Assembly: GCF_013523125.1 (NCBI RefSeq)
Contig: NZ_JAAMQJ010000003.1
Coordinates: forward strand, 145,239 to 209,238
Reading direction: 5' to 3'
DNA length: 64,000 nucleotides
From: Pseudomonas entomophila
GTDB taxonomy: Bacteria; Pseudomonadota; Gammaproteobacteria; Pseudomonadales; Pseudomonadaceae
Each line of letters begins with the position of its first letter. Position 1 is the first letter of the stretch. The position numbers and the translations under genes were made by a program. Shown here piece after piece: positions 52,039-60,632 of the stretch. The notes under the pieces are model-generated. The model did not search any database. It had not been told where the DNA came from and saw only the letters and a list, made by a program, of their open reading frames with translations.

Positions 52039-52971
52039 ATGCCCCAATTGAGTGTCGGTGAACGCTGCTGGCAGGTGGCGCTCGGCAGCAACCTGCTCGA
52101 TGCCCTGAACGACGCTGGCCTGGCTGTCCCCTATGGTTGCCGGGCAGGCGCCTGCCAGACGTGCCGCGTCCTGTGCGTGCATGGACAACCGTTCGACGCG
52201 CGTCCCGACGCCCTGGACCCTGCGCAACGTGCCCACGGCTGGCGGCTGGCATGCCAGTGCGCGGTGGTGGAGGACCTGCGCGTCGTGCTCGACACCGAAT
52301 GCGCACAAGGCCAGGCCACCCGCGTGATCGAGGTGACGTGGCCGACGCCTCAAGGCGCGCGGTTGCGCCTGATGCCCCAGGGGTCGCAGCGCCGTCAGGC
52401 CGGTCATGACCTGGCGCTGACGGTGGGGCCGCACACGGTGCCGGCGCTGCTGACCCAGGTGGACGAAGCGCGCTGGCTGGAGGTGTACGTGGAAGCCCAG
52501 GGTGCCGATGAAGTGGTCAGGGCGCTGCGTGGTCTGGTGCCTGGCACCGAGGTGCACGTGAGCGCGCGGCGTGCCCGCATCGTGCACTATGACGCCCAAT
52601 GGCAGGCGCAGCCGTTGTGGTTGTTGGGGCAGGGCGCCGGGATCGGGGCGCTGCTGGGCCTGGCCCATGAGGCGCGAGCGCAGGGGCATGAGGGTGATGT
52701 CTGGCTGGTGCAGGTCACGGACGCAGGCGAGCGGTCCTGCCTGCAAGAGCCGCTGCAGCACTTGGCTGAAGTCTGGTCTTGCTTGCGCAGCGAAACGCTG
52801 ACGCGCGAGGCGGTGGACGCCTGCTTGGCCAGCATGCGCGGGCTCGACCGGCGGACCGTGGCCCTGGTCTGTGGCGATGCGCGGCATGTCGAGGGATGTG
52901 CCCGGCGCCTGTTCATGGCGGGGCTGCCCAGGGGGCAGGTGCTGACCGAGGTGCTGGACGCACCCCGGTAG
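52039..52971 (+). CDS. 2Fe-2S ferredoxin / reductase-domain fusion protein
   Basis: 310 residues. Plant-type ferredoxin domain about 1-90: cluster cysteines C34, C39, C42 in GCRAGACQTCRVLC and C72 in WRLACQC. The remaining 220 residues align with the FAD- and NAD-binding part of ferredoxin reductases but are poorly conserved: the usual RxYS flavin motif is not evident, and only GQGAGIGALLGL (about 197-208) resembles the NAD(P) loop. Matches the PA4331 position. Electron partner unknown. Confidence 0.82.
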   Translation: MPQLSVGERCWQVALGSNLLDALNDAGLAVPYGCRAGACQTCRVLCVHGQPFDARPDALDPAQRAHGWRLACQCAVVEDLRVVLDTECAQGQATRVIEVTWPTPQGARLRLMPQGSQRRQAGHDLALTVGPHTVPALLTQVDEARWLEVYVEAQGADEVVRALRGLVPGTEVHVSARRARIVHYDAQWQAQPLWLLGQGAGIGALLGLAHEARAQGHEGDVWLVQVTDAGERSCLQEPLQHLAEVWSCLRSETLTREAVDACLASMRGLDRRTVALVCGDARHVEGCARRLFMAGLPRGQVLTEVLDAPR

Positions 52972-53012
52972 CGCGGGTCGCAGGCCGGACGGCACCTGCG
53001 AACCGATCAGGC

Positions 53013-54464
53013 TCAGACCAGCGGGTCGCCCACGTGCAGGATCTTCATGCCGTTGGTGCCGCCGATGGTGTGGTAGCTGTCGCCCTTGGTCAGGATCACC
53101 CAGTCACCCTGTTGCACCAAGCCGCGCTGCAGCAGCTCGTCCACGGCCGCCTGGCTCACCTTGTCCGGCGCCAGGGCGGCCGGGTCGAAGGCGATCGGAT
53201 AGACGTTGCGGAACATTGCGCTGCGCGCCTGGGTGGCGCGGTGCGGCGACATGGCGTACACCGGCACGTGCGAGCGCAGGCGCGACATGATCAGCGGGGT
53301 ATAGCCGCTCTCGGTCAGCGCGATGATCGCCTTGACGCCCGGGAAGTGATTGGCCGTGTAGATGGCCGCCAGGGCAATGCTTTCGTCGCAGCGCTCGAAG
53401 GTGGTGTGCAGACGATGGCTGGACTTCTGGCTGGTCGGGTGCTTCTCCGCGCCCAGGCAGATGCGTGCCATGGCCTGGACCGCTTCGACCGGGTAGGCGC
53501 CCGCGGCACTTTCGGCCGACAGCATCACCGCATCGGTGTTGTCCAGCACGGCGTTGGCCACGTCGGACACTTCGGCACGGGTCGGCATCGGGTTCTGGAT
53601 CATCGACTCCATCATCTGGGTCGCGACGATCACCGCCTTGTTGTTGCGGCGGGCGTGCTGGATGATCTTCTTCTGGATGGCGATCAGCTCGGCGTCGCCG
53701 ATTTCCACGCCCAGGTCGCCACGGGCCACCATCACGGCGTCGGAGGCGGCGATCAGGCCGTCGAGGGTCTCGTCGTCGGCCACGGCCTCGGCGCGCTCGA
53801 TCTTGGCCACCAGCCAGGCGCTGCCGCCGGCTTCGTCACGCAGCTGACGGGCGTACTCCATGTCCTTGGCGTCACGCGGGAAGGAGACCGCCAGGTAGTC
53901 CAGGTCCATTTCCGCCGCGAGCTTGATGTCGGCCTTGTCCTTTTCAGTCAGGGCCGGCGCGGTCAGGCCGCCACCACGGCGGTTGATGCCTTTGTGGTCC
54001 GACAGCGGGCCACCGATCAGCACCACGCAGTGCAGGGCATCGGCGGTCGCGGTTTCGACGCGCATGACCACCCGACCGTCGTCGAGCAGCAGTTCGTCAC
54101 CGACGCCACAGTCCTTGACCAGGTCCGGGTAGTCGATCCCGACCACCTCCTGGGTGCCCTCGGTCAGCGAATGAGCCGTGGAGAACGTGAAGCGGTCACC
54201 GGCCTTGAGCTCGATCCGCTTGTTGGCGAACTTGGCGATACGGATCTTCGGACCTTGCAGGTCGCCCAGCAGCGCGACATGACGGCCGAGCTTGGCGGCG
54301 ATCTCGCGGATCAGCCGGGCACGGGCCTTGTGCTCGTCCGGAGTGCCATGGGAGAAGTTCAGGCGGGCGACGTCCAGGCCCGACAGGATCAGCTGTTCGA
54401 TCACGTCCGGCGAGTTGCTGGCCGGGCCCAGGGTGGCGACGATTTTGGTACGGCGGATGGTCAT
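53013..54464 (-). CDS. pykA: pyruvate kinase (PykA type)
   Basis: Phosphoenolpyruvate + ADP to pyruvate + ATP. 483 residues. RRTKIVATLGPAS at the N-terminus, RLNFSHG substrate loop, MVARGDLGVEIG (about 235-246) and the ADP/metal helix VATQMMESM, then the C-terminal domain with TKGDSYHTIGGTNGMKI. In P. putida this is the PykA-like gene often near groESL or the ferredoxin gene. Its upstream region (54465-54778) is shared with the lipoprotein gene and is largely filled by heptamer element C. Confidence 0.93.
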   Translation of the reverse strand: MTIRRTKIVATLGPASNSPDVIEQLILSGLDVARLNFSHGTPDEHKARARLIREIAAKLGRHVALLGDLQGPKIRIAKFANKRIELKAGDRFTFSTAHSLTEGTQEVVGIDYPDLVKDCGVGDELLLDDGRVVMRVETATADALHCVVLIGGPLSDHKGINRRGGGLTAPALTEKDKADIKLAAEMDLDYLAVSFPRDAKDMEYARQLRDEAGGSAWLVAKIERAEAVADDETLDGLIAASDAVMVARGDLGVEIGDAELIAIQKKIIQHARRNNKAVIVATQMMESMIQNPMPTRAEVSDVANAVLDNTDAVMLSAESAAGAYPVEAVQAMARICLGAEKHPTSQKSSHRLHTTFERCDESIALAAIYTANHFPGVKAIIALTESGYTPLIMSRLRSHVPVYAMSPHRATQARSAMFRNVYPIAFDPAALAPDKVSQAAVDELLQRGLVQQGDWVILTKGDSYHTIGGTNGMKILHVGDPLV

Positions 54465-54561
54465 GCACAGACTCCTATAGTGAAGCGCAGCGAAAGGCTA
54501 CTCCTGAATCGGGCTGTAGTCATTGTTCGGATGCACTACCGTGGAGGGAGGAGCAGGGGCG

Positions 54562-54714
54562 AGCTGCAAGCTACAAGTTACAAGTTACAAGCGGACGTTG
54601 GTGCGGTCGGTCAGGTGTTGAAAGGACGCCGAGGCGGTGCTGACGCTCTGACTTGCAGCTTGCAGCTTGCAGCTTGCAGCTTGCAGCTTGCAGCTTGCAG
54701 CTTGCAGCTTGCAG
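54562..54714. repeat. heptamer-repeat element C with conserved core, in a divergent gene pair
   Basis: Left arm AGCTGCA, AGCTACA, AGTTACA, AGTTACA (54562-54589); core 54590-54651 with GGTCAGGTGTTGAAAGGA; right arm nine perfect CTTGCAG units (54652-54714). The core aligns with that of element B. The element sits in the 314-bp region between the divergent starts of pykA and the TPR lipoprotein gene, between the space left for their promoters. I see no other gene in this gap. Confidence 0.96.
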
Positions 54715-54778
54715 CTGCCCTCGACCTCCAGTTTCGTCCACCGCCGCCGATACACCGTGCAGCAGAGGAGAGCGCCCC

Positions 54779-55165
54779 ATGCGTGCCATGATCGTTTTGA
54801 TGCTGGCGACCAGTGTCGTCGGCTGTACCCGTTGGTCGATGGACCATCACTTGAACACTGCCTACCGCGCCTACGAGCGGGGCGACTGCCAGCGGGTGAT
54901 GCTGGAGTTGTCGCAGGTGGACCGTACCAGCCGGGCGCGACCGTTCATCCATCCGGAGGTCGCGCTGCTGCGTGGACAGTGCCTGGAGCGCCAGAAGCTC
55001 TATGTCGATGCCGCGCAGACCTACCAGTATCTGATGCAGCGCTGGCCCGGCAACGAATATGCCTTCCGTGCCCAGGCCCGTCTGCAGACGCTCGAGCAAC
55101 TGGGGCACTACCGGCCCGGCACTCCTGCGGCGACGGTGCCCCTTGCGACGCCCATTGGGCGGTAA
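54779..55165 (+). CDS. TPR-repeat lipoprotein
   Basis: 128 residues from the ATG preceded by AGAGGAGA. Signal MRAMIVLMLATSVVGC has a lipobox VVGC with C16 lipidated. The mature part is a short helical-repeat region (NTAYRAYERGDCQRVMLELSQV, ALLRGQCLERQKLYVDAAQTYQYLMQRWP), resembling two TPR or Sel1-like units. Envelope protein of unknown role. Upstream in-frame extension runs into the heptamer array and is not real coding sequence. Confidence 0.85.
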   Translation: MRAMIVLMLATSVVGCTRWSMDHHLNTAYRAYERGDCQRVMLELSQVDRTSRARPFIHPEVALLRGQCLERQKLYVDAAQTYQYLMQRWPGNEYAFRAQARLQTLEQLGHYRPGTPAATVPLATPIGR

Positions 55166-55288
55166 GCGCCATTGTCGGTGCAGAGCGGGACACAGCTGCC
55201 GAACGGTCTGGACGACGCTGTTGAATGAATGTAACGATCGAGGCGATTGCACGCCCATTGCCACCCGCGAAGGACAGTGACCGCCATC

Positions 55289-55648
55289 ATGTTTACCGAG
55301 CGCCAGATAGAACGTCATCAGCTTCCGCTCTACCTCACCGTCTACAACCGTTATACCGACCAGTTGCTGGGGTACCTGGGCAACGTGTCGGAAGCGGGCC
55401 TGATGGTGATCAGCGAGCTGCCGATCCTGGTCGGACCGGATTTCGAGCTGCAGTTGCGCATCCCGCTACCCGGTGACGGCTGGCAGTTCATCAACCTGAC
55501 CGCCAGTTGCCTGTGGTGCCAGGAAGACCAGATGCCGGGCCATTACGATTCGGGGTTCATGCTCCTGCAGGCGCCCGAGGAGTACAACGGTTTCGTGCGC
55601 ACCCTGCACACCTACTTCAGCTTCAACTCGCTCAACGCCTCCGCCTGA
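55289..55648 (+). CDS. PilZ domain cyclic di-GMP binding protein
   Basis: 119 residues from the ATG giving MFTERQIERH. PilZ signatures: RxxxR as R5-QIE-R9, and the (D/N)xSxxG motif NVSEAGLM at about 31-38. These bind cyclic di-GMP. No other domain. It lies 123 bp after the TPR lipoprotein and before sbcB; target process unknown. Confidence 0.9.
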   Translation: MFTERQIERHQLPLYLTVYNRYTDQLLGYLGNVSEAGLMVISELPILVGPDFELQLRIPLPGDGWQFINLTASCLWCQEDQMPGHYDSGFMLLQAPEEYNGFVRTLHTYFSFNSLNASA

Positions 55649-55708
55649 GGCTGGCCCGCGCACGTCCAAGGCCCTAGACTCTGGTCGATCTTGTTACAGG
55701 ACGACCCC

Positions 55709-57139
55709 GTGAGCGCGAGCATTTTCTGGCACGACTACGAAACCACCGGCATCAATCCTCGCTGCGACCGCCCCTTGCAACTGGCAGGGATACGCACCGA
55801 CCTTGAACTCAATGAAATCGAAGCGCCGGTCAATCTCTATTGCCAGCCCTCCGACGACATCCTGCCGCACCCGAGCGCTTGCCTGGTCACCGGCATCACC
55901 CCCCGGCAACTGGCCGAACACGGGCTGGTCGAAGCCGACTTCATGACCCGTGTGCACACCGAACTGGCCCGCCCGGGCACGTGTGGGGCAGGGTACAACA
56001 CCCTGCGCTTCGATGACGAAGTCACCCGCTACAGCCTGTACCGTAATTTCTTCGATCCGTATGCACGCGAGTGGCAGGGCGGCAACAGCCGTTGGGATTT
56101 GATCGATGTGGTGCGCACGGCGTATGCACTGCGTCCGGAGGGCATCGTCTGGCCGCAGCAGGACGGGCGCACCAGCCTGCGTCTGGAACTGCTGAGCCAG
56201 GCCAATGGGATCGACCATGGCCATGCCCACGAGGCCCTGTCCGACGTGCGCGCCACCATCGGCCTGGCGCGATTGCTGCGTGAGCGCCAGCCCAGACTGT
56301 ACGACTGGCTGTTCGCCTTGCGCAGCAAGCATGCCGTCATGGAGCAGATCAGGCTGCTGGAGCCCGTGGTGCATGTCAGCGGGCGGTTCTCGGCCGCGCG
56401 CCACTATCTGGGCGTCGTCCTGCCACTGGCCTGGCACCCCCGCAATCGCAATGCCTTGATCGTGTGCGATCTGCACATGGACCCTTCGCCCTTGACCACC
56501 GAATCAGCCACCGCGTTGCGCCAGCGTTTGTACTGCCGGCGCGATGCGCTGCTCGACGGACAACTTCCCGTGCCGTTGAAGTTGATCCATGTGAACCGCT
56601 GTCCGGTGGTGGCGCCGCTGTCGGTCATTCGGCCTGCGGATCAACAGCGATTGGGGGTGGACCTGGCGCTGTTTCATACCAAGGCCTCGCAGTTGGTACA
56701 ACAGAGGGCCCTGTGGCAACCCGGACTGGATGAACTCTTCGCGCAGGAAGACTTCACGCCGACCGAGGATCCGGAACAACAGTTATATGAAGGGTTCATT
56801 CGCGACCGTGACCGCCGTGTGTGCGAGCAGGTGCGGGTGTCGGACCCTGCGCAGTTGTCCAGGGGGCAATGGATGTTCGATGACGTGCGCTTGCCGGAAC
56901 TGTTGTTCCGTTACCGGGCGCGTAACTTCCCCGAGACACTGAACAGCGAGGAGCGGCAGCGGTGGTCTGCCTTTTGTAAGAACCGGCTCGCGGATTCGAT
57001 GTGGGGAGCGCCCTTGACGCTGGAGGCATTCGAAACGGCCTGGCAGCACGCATGGCATGAAGCCAGTGCGCCTCAACGCGAGGTCCTGCTGGCCTGGCAG
57101 GCCTATGTGGCAGCTCTGAAAGCCCGGCTGCAGCCTTGA
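55709..57139 (+). CDS. sbcB: exodeoxyribonuclease I
   Basis: 3'-to-5' single-strand DNA exonuclease for recombination and mismatch repair. 476 residues, starting at a GTG that has AGGA 8 bp upstream; the TTG at 55691 is less likely. DEDDh active site: D9 and E11 in WHDYETTG, GYNTLRFDDEVTRY (about 97-110), and HEALSDVRATIGLA (about 170-183). Then the SH3-like and helical domains of ExoI. Convergent with mvaT. Confidence 0.92.
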   Translation: MSASIFWHDYETTGINPRCDRPLQLAGIRTDLELNEIEAPVNLYCQPSDDILPHPSACLVTGITPRQLAEHGLVEADFMTRVHTELARPGTCGAGYNTLRFDDEVTRYSLYRNFFDPYAREWQGGNSRWDLIDVVRTAYALRPEGIVWPQQDGRTSLRLELLSQANGIDHGHAHEALSDVRATIGLARLLRERQPRLYDWLFALRSKHAVMEQIRLLEPVVHVSGRFSAARHYLGVVLPLAWHPRNRNALIVCDLHMDPSPLTTESATALRQRLYCRRDALLDGQLPVPLKLIHVNRCPVVAPLSVIRPADQQRLGVDLALFHTKASQLVQQRALWQPGLDELFAQEDFTPTEDPEQQLYEGFIRDRDRRVCEQVRVSDPAQLSRGQWMFDDVRLPELLFRYRARNFPETLNSEERQRWSAFCKNRLADSMWGAPLTLEAFETAWQHAWHEASAPQREVLLAWQAYVAALKARLQP

Positions 57140-57152
57140 ATAGGCGGCCATG

Positions 57153-57180
57153 AAAAAACGCCAGCAGGCTGGCGTTTTTC
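57153..57180. terminator. bidirectional terminator between sbcB and mvaT
   Basis: AAAAAACGCCAGC AG GCTGGCGTTTTTC: perfect stem with A- and T-runs on both sides. Serves both convergent genes. Confidence 0.9.
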
Positions 57181-57205
57181 ATGAATCGGGAGTCAGGATC
57201 CGCGA

Positions 57206-57583
57206 TCAGTCCAGCAGGCTGGACCAGCTTTCAACTTCGTCACCGCCCCATTTGGCTTTCCACTCTTTCAGCGTCTTGTGGTTGCCGCCTTTGGTTTCGA
57301 TGATTTCGCCGTTGTGCGGGTTCTTGTATTGCTTGACCTTGCGAGCACGCTTGGTGGTGGCCGGTTTAGCGGTGGCACGCGGACCTTTGCTCAACTTGGA
57401 CTCCGGGTCGAGCAGGGCAATCACGTCGCGCAGCGACTTGGAGTATTCGCCCATCAGAGTGCGCAGTTTACCTTCGAACTCCAGCTCTTTCTTCAGTTTG
57501 TCGTCTTGCGACAGATTGGTCAGGCGAGCCTGAAGTTCTTTGATGGCTTCTTCGGTGGCGCGGTATTCGTTGATCAGCGACAT
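57206..57583 (-). CDS. mvaT: H-NS family xenogeneic silencer MvaT
   Basis: 125 residues. N-terminal coiled-coil oligomerisation domain (about 1-62), linker, then the C-terminal AT-hook-like domain KVKQYKNPHNGEIIETKGGNHKTLKEWK. R81, G100 and N101 match the R80/G99/N100 AT-pincer described for P. aeruginosa MvaT, shifted by one. Binds AT-rich DNA and silences acquired genes. An inverted repeat lies 38 bp upstream of its start. Confidence 0.95.
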   Translation of the reverse strand: MSLINEYRATEEAIKELQARLTNLSQDDKLKKELEFEGKLRTLMGEYSKSLRDVIALLDPESKLSKGPRATAKPATTKRARKVKQYKNPHNGEIIETKGGNHKTLKEWKAKWGGDEVESWSSLLD

Positions 57584-57620
57584 GAGGTATTCCTTGAGGC
57601 GTGTGCAGAGAGACAGTGGC

Positions 57621-57646
57621 GTCGATAATAAACAGGGTTTATCGAC
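57621..57646 (-). promoter_or_regulatory. inverted repeat in the mvaT leader
   Basis: GTCGATAA at 57621-57628 and TTATCGAC at 57639-57646, with a further TAAAC / GTTTA inside. It lies 38-63 bp upstream of the mvaT start in an A/T-rich island (the divergent mvaT-purU region, 293 bp, otherwise shows only presumed promoters). It could be an autoregulatory site or a mRNA leader hairpin. Confidence 0.45.
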
Positions 57647-57876
57647 AAGTAAACAATTAAAGCGTTCGTTGTTGTCGGCGGATGTGTTGCAACATGCACT
57701 TTCTGGATTAAGAAAAATTCACGCCGTGTTTGAGAAAATGCCTGTCTCGACCAGGGACCGCCGTCCTGCCCGGCAGGTGGGCAGTCTTTTCCCTACGCGC
57801 CACACTGAATCATTACTGCAGATTTCCTTGTTAGTCGCTAGACTAGGCCCCTTTGCAAGTTCCGGAGTTCTTGTTC

Positions 57877-58728
57877 ATGCGCACCTTCCGATTGGTGATC
57901 GCCTGCCCCGATGGCGTGGGTATCGTGGCCAGCGTCAGCCATTTCCTGGCCTCTCATAACGGTTGGATCAATGAGGCCAGCCATCATTCCGACGAGCAGA
58001 GCGGCTGGTTCTTCATGCGCCATGAAATCCGCGCCGACTCGTTGCCTTTCGGTATCGACGCGTTCCGCGAAGCGTTCGCGCCGATCGCCGAAGCCTTTTC
58101 CATGAGCTGGCACATCACCGACTCGGCTCAGAAAAAACGCGTCGTGCTGATGGCCAGTCGCGAATCGCACTGCCTGGCGGACTTGCTGCACCGCTGGCAC
58201 ACCGGCGAGCTGGACTGCGACATTCCCTGCGTCATTTCCAACCATGACGACTTGCGCAGCATGGTCGAATGGCATGGCATTCCGTTCTTCCATGTACCGG
58301 TCGACCCGCAGGACAAGCAACCGGCGTTCGCCGAAGTCGCGCGTCTGGTCGAGGCCCATGACGCCGAGGTCATCGTGCTGGCGCGCTACATGCAGATCCT
58401 GCCGCCTCAGCTGTGCCAGGACTATGCTGGCCAAGTCATCAACATCCACCACAGCTTCCTGCCGTCGTTCGTCGGTGCCAAGCCTTACCACCAGGCCGCA
58501 TTGCGAGGCGTGAAACTGATCGGCGCCACGTGTCACTATGTGACCGAGGAGCTGGATGCCGGGCCGATCATCGAGCAGGACGTGGTGCGGGTCAGCCATG
58601 CCGATACCATCGATGACATGGTGCGGTTCGGCCGCGACGTCGAGAAGATGGTGCTGGCGCGCGGTTTGCGCTACCACCTCGAGGACCGCGTCCTGGTCCA
58701 CGGCAACAAGACCGTGGTCTTCGACTGA
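57877..58728 (+). CDS. purU: formyltetrahydrofolate deformylase
   Basis: Hydrolyses 10-formyl-THF to formate and THF, balancing one-carbon pools. 283 residues from the ATG giving MRTFRLVIACPDGVGIVA. N-terminal ACT regulatory domain (about 1-80), then a formyltransferase fold with catalytic residues in NIHHSFLPSFVGAKPYHQA and a later DAGPIIEQD (Asp). Divergent from mvaT, with which it shares a 293-bp AT-rich region. Confidence 0.95.
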   Translation: MRTFRLVIACPDGVGIVASVSHFLASHNGWINEASHHSDEQSGWFFMRHEIRADSLPFGIDAFREAFAPIAEAFSMSWHITDSAQKKRVVLMASRESHCLADLLHRWHTGELDCDIPCVISNHDDLRSMVEWHGIPFFHVPVDPQDKQPAFAEVARLVEAHDAEVIVLARYMQILPPQLCQDYAGQVINIHHSFLPSFVGAKPYHQAALRGVKLIGATCHYVTEELDAGPIIEQDVVRVSHADTIDDMVRFGRDVEKMVLARGLRYHLEDRVLVHGNKTVVFD

Positions 58729-58739
58729 TCGAGGCGTCC

Positions 58740-58973
58740 ATGGCCGACCCACGCGACAAGGCGACGGCCAGTGCGCCGCCGCGGTTGGGCGAAGGCTGTC
58801 TGGCGCGTTACGACCCCGAGGCCATGGACGAGACGCTGGGGACCGCGTTCGAAGGCGCCGCCGAGCTGTGGCGTCAGCTCAGCTCGGCTGCCGACGCCAG
58901 CGCTTCAGCAGGGGACGGGCCAGCAGATACAGAAACAGCGGGCCGCCTGCCGCCAGGTAGAAGTAGTACGTAA
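58740..58973 (+). CDS. small hypothetical protein, possibly truncated
   Basis: 77 codons starting 11 bp after the purU stop. The first 46 residues look protein-like (MADPRDKATASAPPRLGEG, LARYDPEAMDETLGTAFEGAAELWRQL), but the last 31 codons are antisense to the UPF0104 gene, with which it overlaps convergently by 95 bp. I do not recognise a family. It may be a real small gene, or a remnant whose true 3' end is gone. Confidence 0.4.
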   Translation: MADPRDKATASAPPRLGEGCLARYDPEAMDETLGTAFEGAAELWRQLSSAADASASAGDGPADTETAGRLPPGRSST

Positions 58974-59871
58974 CGATCCGCCAGATGAGGATCGCTGCAG
59001 CTGCCGTCGAGCTGCCCACCAGGGGCGACAGCAAGGTCGCCGAGGTCAGCTCCGCGGCGCCGGCACCACCGGGCAGCAGGCTGAACTGGCCGGCGCTCAA
59101 GGCCAGCATCTGCACCAGAAAGCTCGGAATCCATCCCAGGTCCGACCCCAGGCCGCGCAGGGCCAGGTAGAGCACGCTGTAACGTAGGCCCCAATGCAGG
59201 CAGGTCAGGGTGAAGACCATGGCCAGCGTGCGTTTGGGCAGCCGCCAGGTGTCTGCCAGGGCGCCCAGGAAGTGCAGCAGTTTGCGCGCCCAGCGTCGGC
59301 GACGTGCTTCGGAGAGGCCCACGCGCCGCAGGCAGCGACCATTGAAGCGCATCACCGTACGACGCCAGCGCAGCAGCGCGATCACCACGGCCAGGACGCC
59401 ACAGAGCAGCAGTGCGCTGCTGACCAGCATCGACTCCTGACTTCTGCCCAGGCTGTGAAACAACGCGTAGCCGGCGATCCCCAGCAGGGCGCAGATGAAG
59501 AACGCCAGATCGTTGAGCTGGTCCATGGCGAACGCGGCGCCACTGCGCGCAGGGGCGATGCGTTCCTTGTTCAGCAGCGTGATCAGCGCCACTGGGCCGC
59601 CACTGCCGCCGGGGGTGGTGCAGATGGCGAACTCGGTGGCCATGACCACGCCCACGCTCTTGAGCCGGCCCAGGTGGGCGCCTTGCTGGCCCAGCAGCAG
59701 GCGAAGGCGCATGGCGTTGAGGATCCAGCACAACACGATCATGCCCAGCAGCCCGGCCATCAGCCCCGGTGGGAAGGTTTTCAGGCGCGGTAGCAGCTCA
59801 CTGCCGCCGAGAAAGGCCGGGACCAGCACGGCCAGGGCCAGTGCGGCGCCCAGCCAGGCGAAACGGCTCAT
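58879..59871 (-). CDS. UPF0104 / lysylphosphatidylglycerol synthase transmembrane-type protein
   Basis: 330 residues, about 8 membrane segments. The LPG-synthase transmembrane fold is indicated by EFAICTTPGGSGGPVALITLL (about 79-99), and by the LSAGQFSLLPGGAGAAELTSATLL region. Such proteins may flip or modify lipids. Its start overlaps the deacetylase stop by 4 bp (ATGA), making it the third gene of a tight operon. Confidence 0.85.
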   Translation of the reverse strand: MSRFAWLGAALALAVLVPAFLGGSELLPRLKTFPPGLMAGLLGMIVLCWILNAMRLRLLLGQQGAHLGRLKSVGVVMATEFAICTTPGGSGGPVALITLLNKERIAPARSGAAFAMDQLNDLAFFICALLGIAGYALFHSLGRSQESMLVSSALLLCGVLAVVIALLRWRRTVMRFNGRCLRRVGLSEARRRRWARKLLHFLGALADTWRLPKRTLAMVFTLTCLHWGLRYSVLYLALRGLGSDLGWIPSFLVQMLALSAGQFSLLPGGAGAAELTSATLLSPLVGSSTAAAAILIWRIVTYYFYLAAGGPLFLYLLARPLLKRWRRQPS

Positions 59872-60632
59872 GCAGCGACCCTGTGGTCCAGCCAGGTCGA
59901 CTTGGTCATGGGCACGCGGCCTTGCGCCAACAGCTCGCGCACGGCCTCGAGCCAGTACTCACGCGACGACTGATGGCGCATGTCCACCGGGTGCAGGCCC
60001 AGGCGCAGGCTGTCGGCGCTCTCCAGGCGGCGGCGCTGCCAGTCGCACAACAGCCGTGACAGCCCGCGGCGCCAGGCACTGCGGGCGCTCCAGACCAGGC
60101 CAGGGGCAGTGATCGGGGTGAAATCGGGCAGGCTGTACAAGTGTTGTGGCGTGCTGGTGTAGCGCAGCGGCAAGGTTTTCAGGGCCTCGCGCGTGCCTTC
60201 GCTCATCAGCCAGGCCGGTGCGACGAACCCGGCCAGCGGCCAGTCCTGGCGTTCGAAGAGCGCCATGCCTTCGTGCAGGCGCTCGAGCGCGGCGGCCTGG
60301 CTCAGGCCATAGAACTCACCTTCGTGCGTGTAGATCCGGCGCATGAAGAACTCTTTCGGCGAGCGAGCGGCCGGGCCATCGTCGGCGTGGTAGTAGCCGT
60401 GCAGCGCCAGCTCGTCGCCCTTGGCCAGGCGCCGTTCGAGCAGGCTGCAGAAGTCTGGCGAGCGCGACAGTGCATTGCGGTGGTGGAAATCAGGCACCAC
60501 CAGCCAGGTCATCGGCACATCGCCCATGGCGTCCACGGCTTCCACGAACGGGCGGTAGTCCGGCCAGGTTTCCGGGGCGACATCGTGCAGCACCACCATC
60601 AGGCTGCGGGTCTTTGGCGTAGCGTCATGCAT
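59868..60632 (-). CDS. DUF2334 polysaccharide-deacetylase-like protein
   Basis: 254 residues from the ATG giving MHDATPKTRSLMVVLHDVAPE. The NodB-like fold has LHDVAPET (metal Asp), then HGYYHADD with two His, and APAWLMSEGTREAL further on, agreeing with DUF2334. Probably deacetylates a sugar in the envelope or cytoplasm; no signal peptide is seen. The start overlaps the glycosyltransferase stop by 8 bp, and the stop overlaps the next start by 4 bp. Confidence 0.85.
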   Translation of the reverse strand: MHDATPKTRSLMVVLHDVAPETWPDYRPFVEAVDAMGDVPMTWLVVPDFHHRNALSRSPDFCSLLERRLAKGDELALHGYYHADDGPAARSPKEFFMRRIYTHEGEFYGLSQAAALERLHEGMALFERQDWPLAGFVAPAWLMSEGTREALKTLPLRYTSTPQHLYSLPDFTPITAPGLVWSARSAWRRGLSRLLCDWQRRRLESADSLRLGLHPVDMRHQSSREYWLEAVRELLAQGRVPMTKSTWLDHRVAA

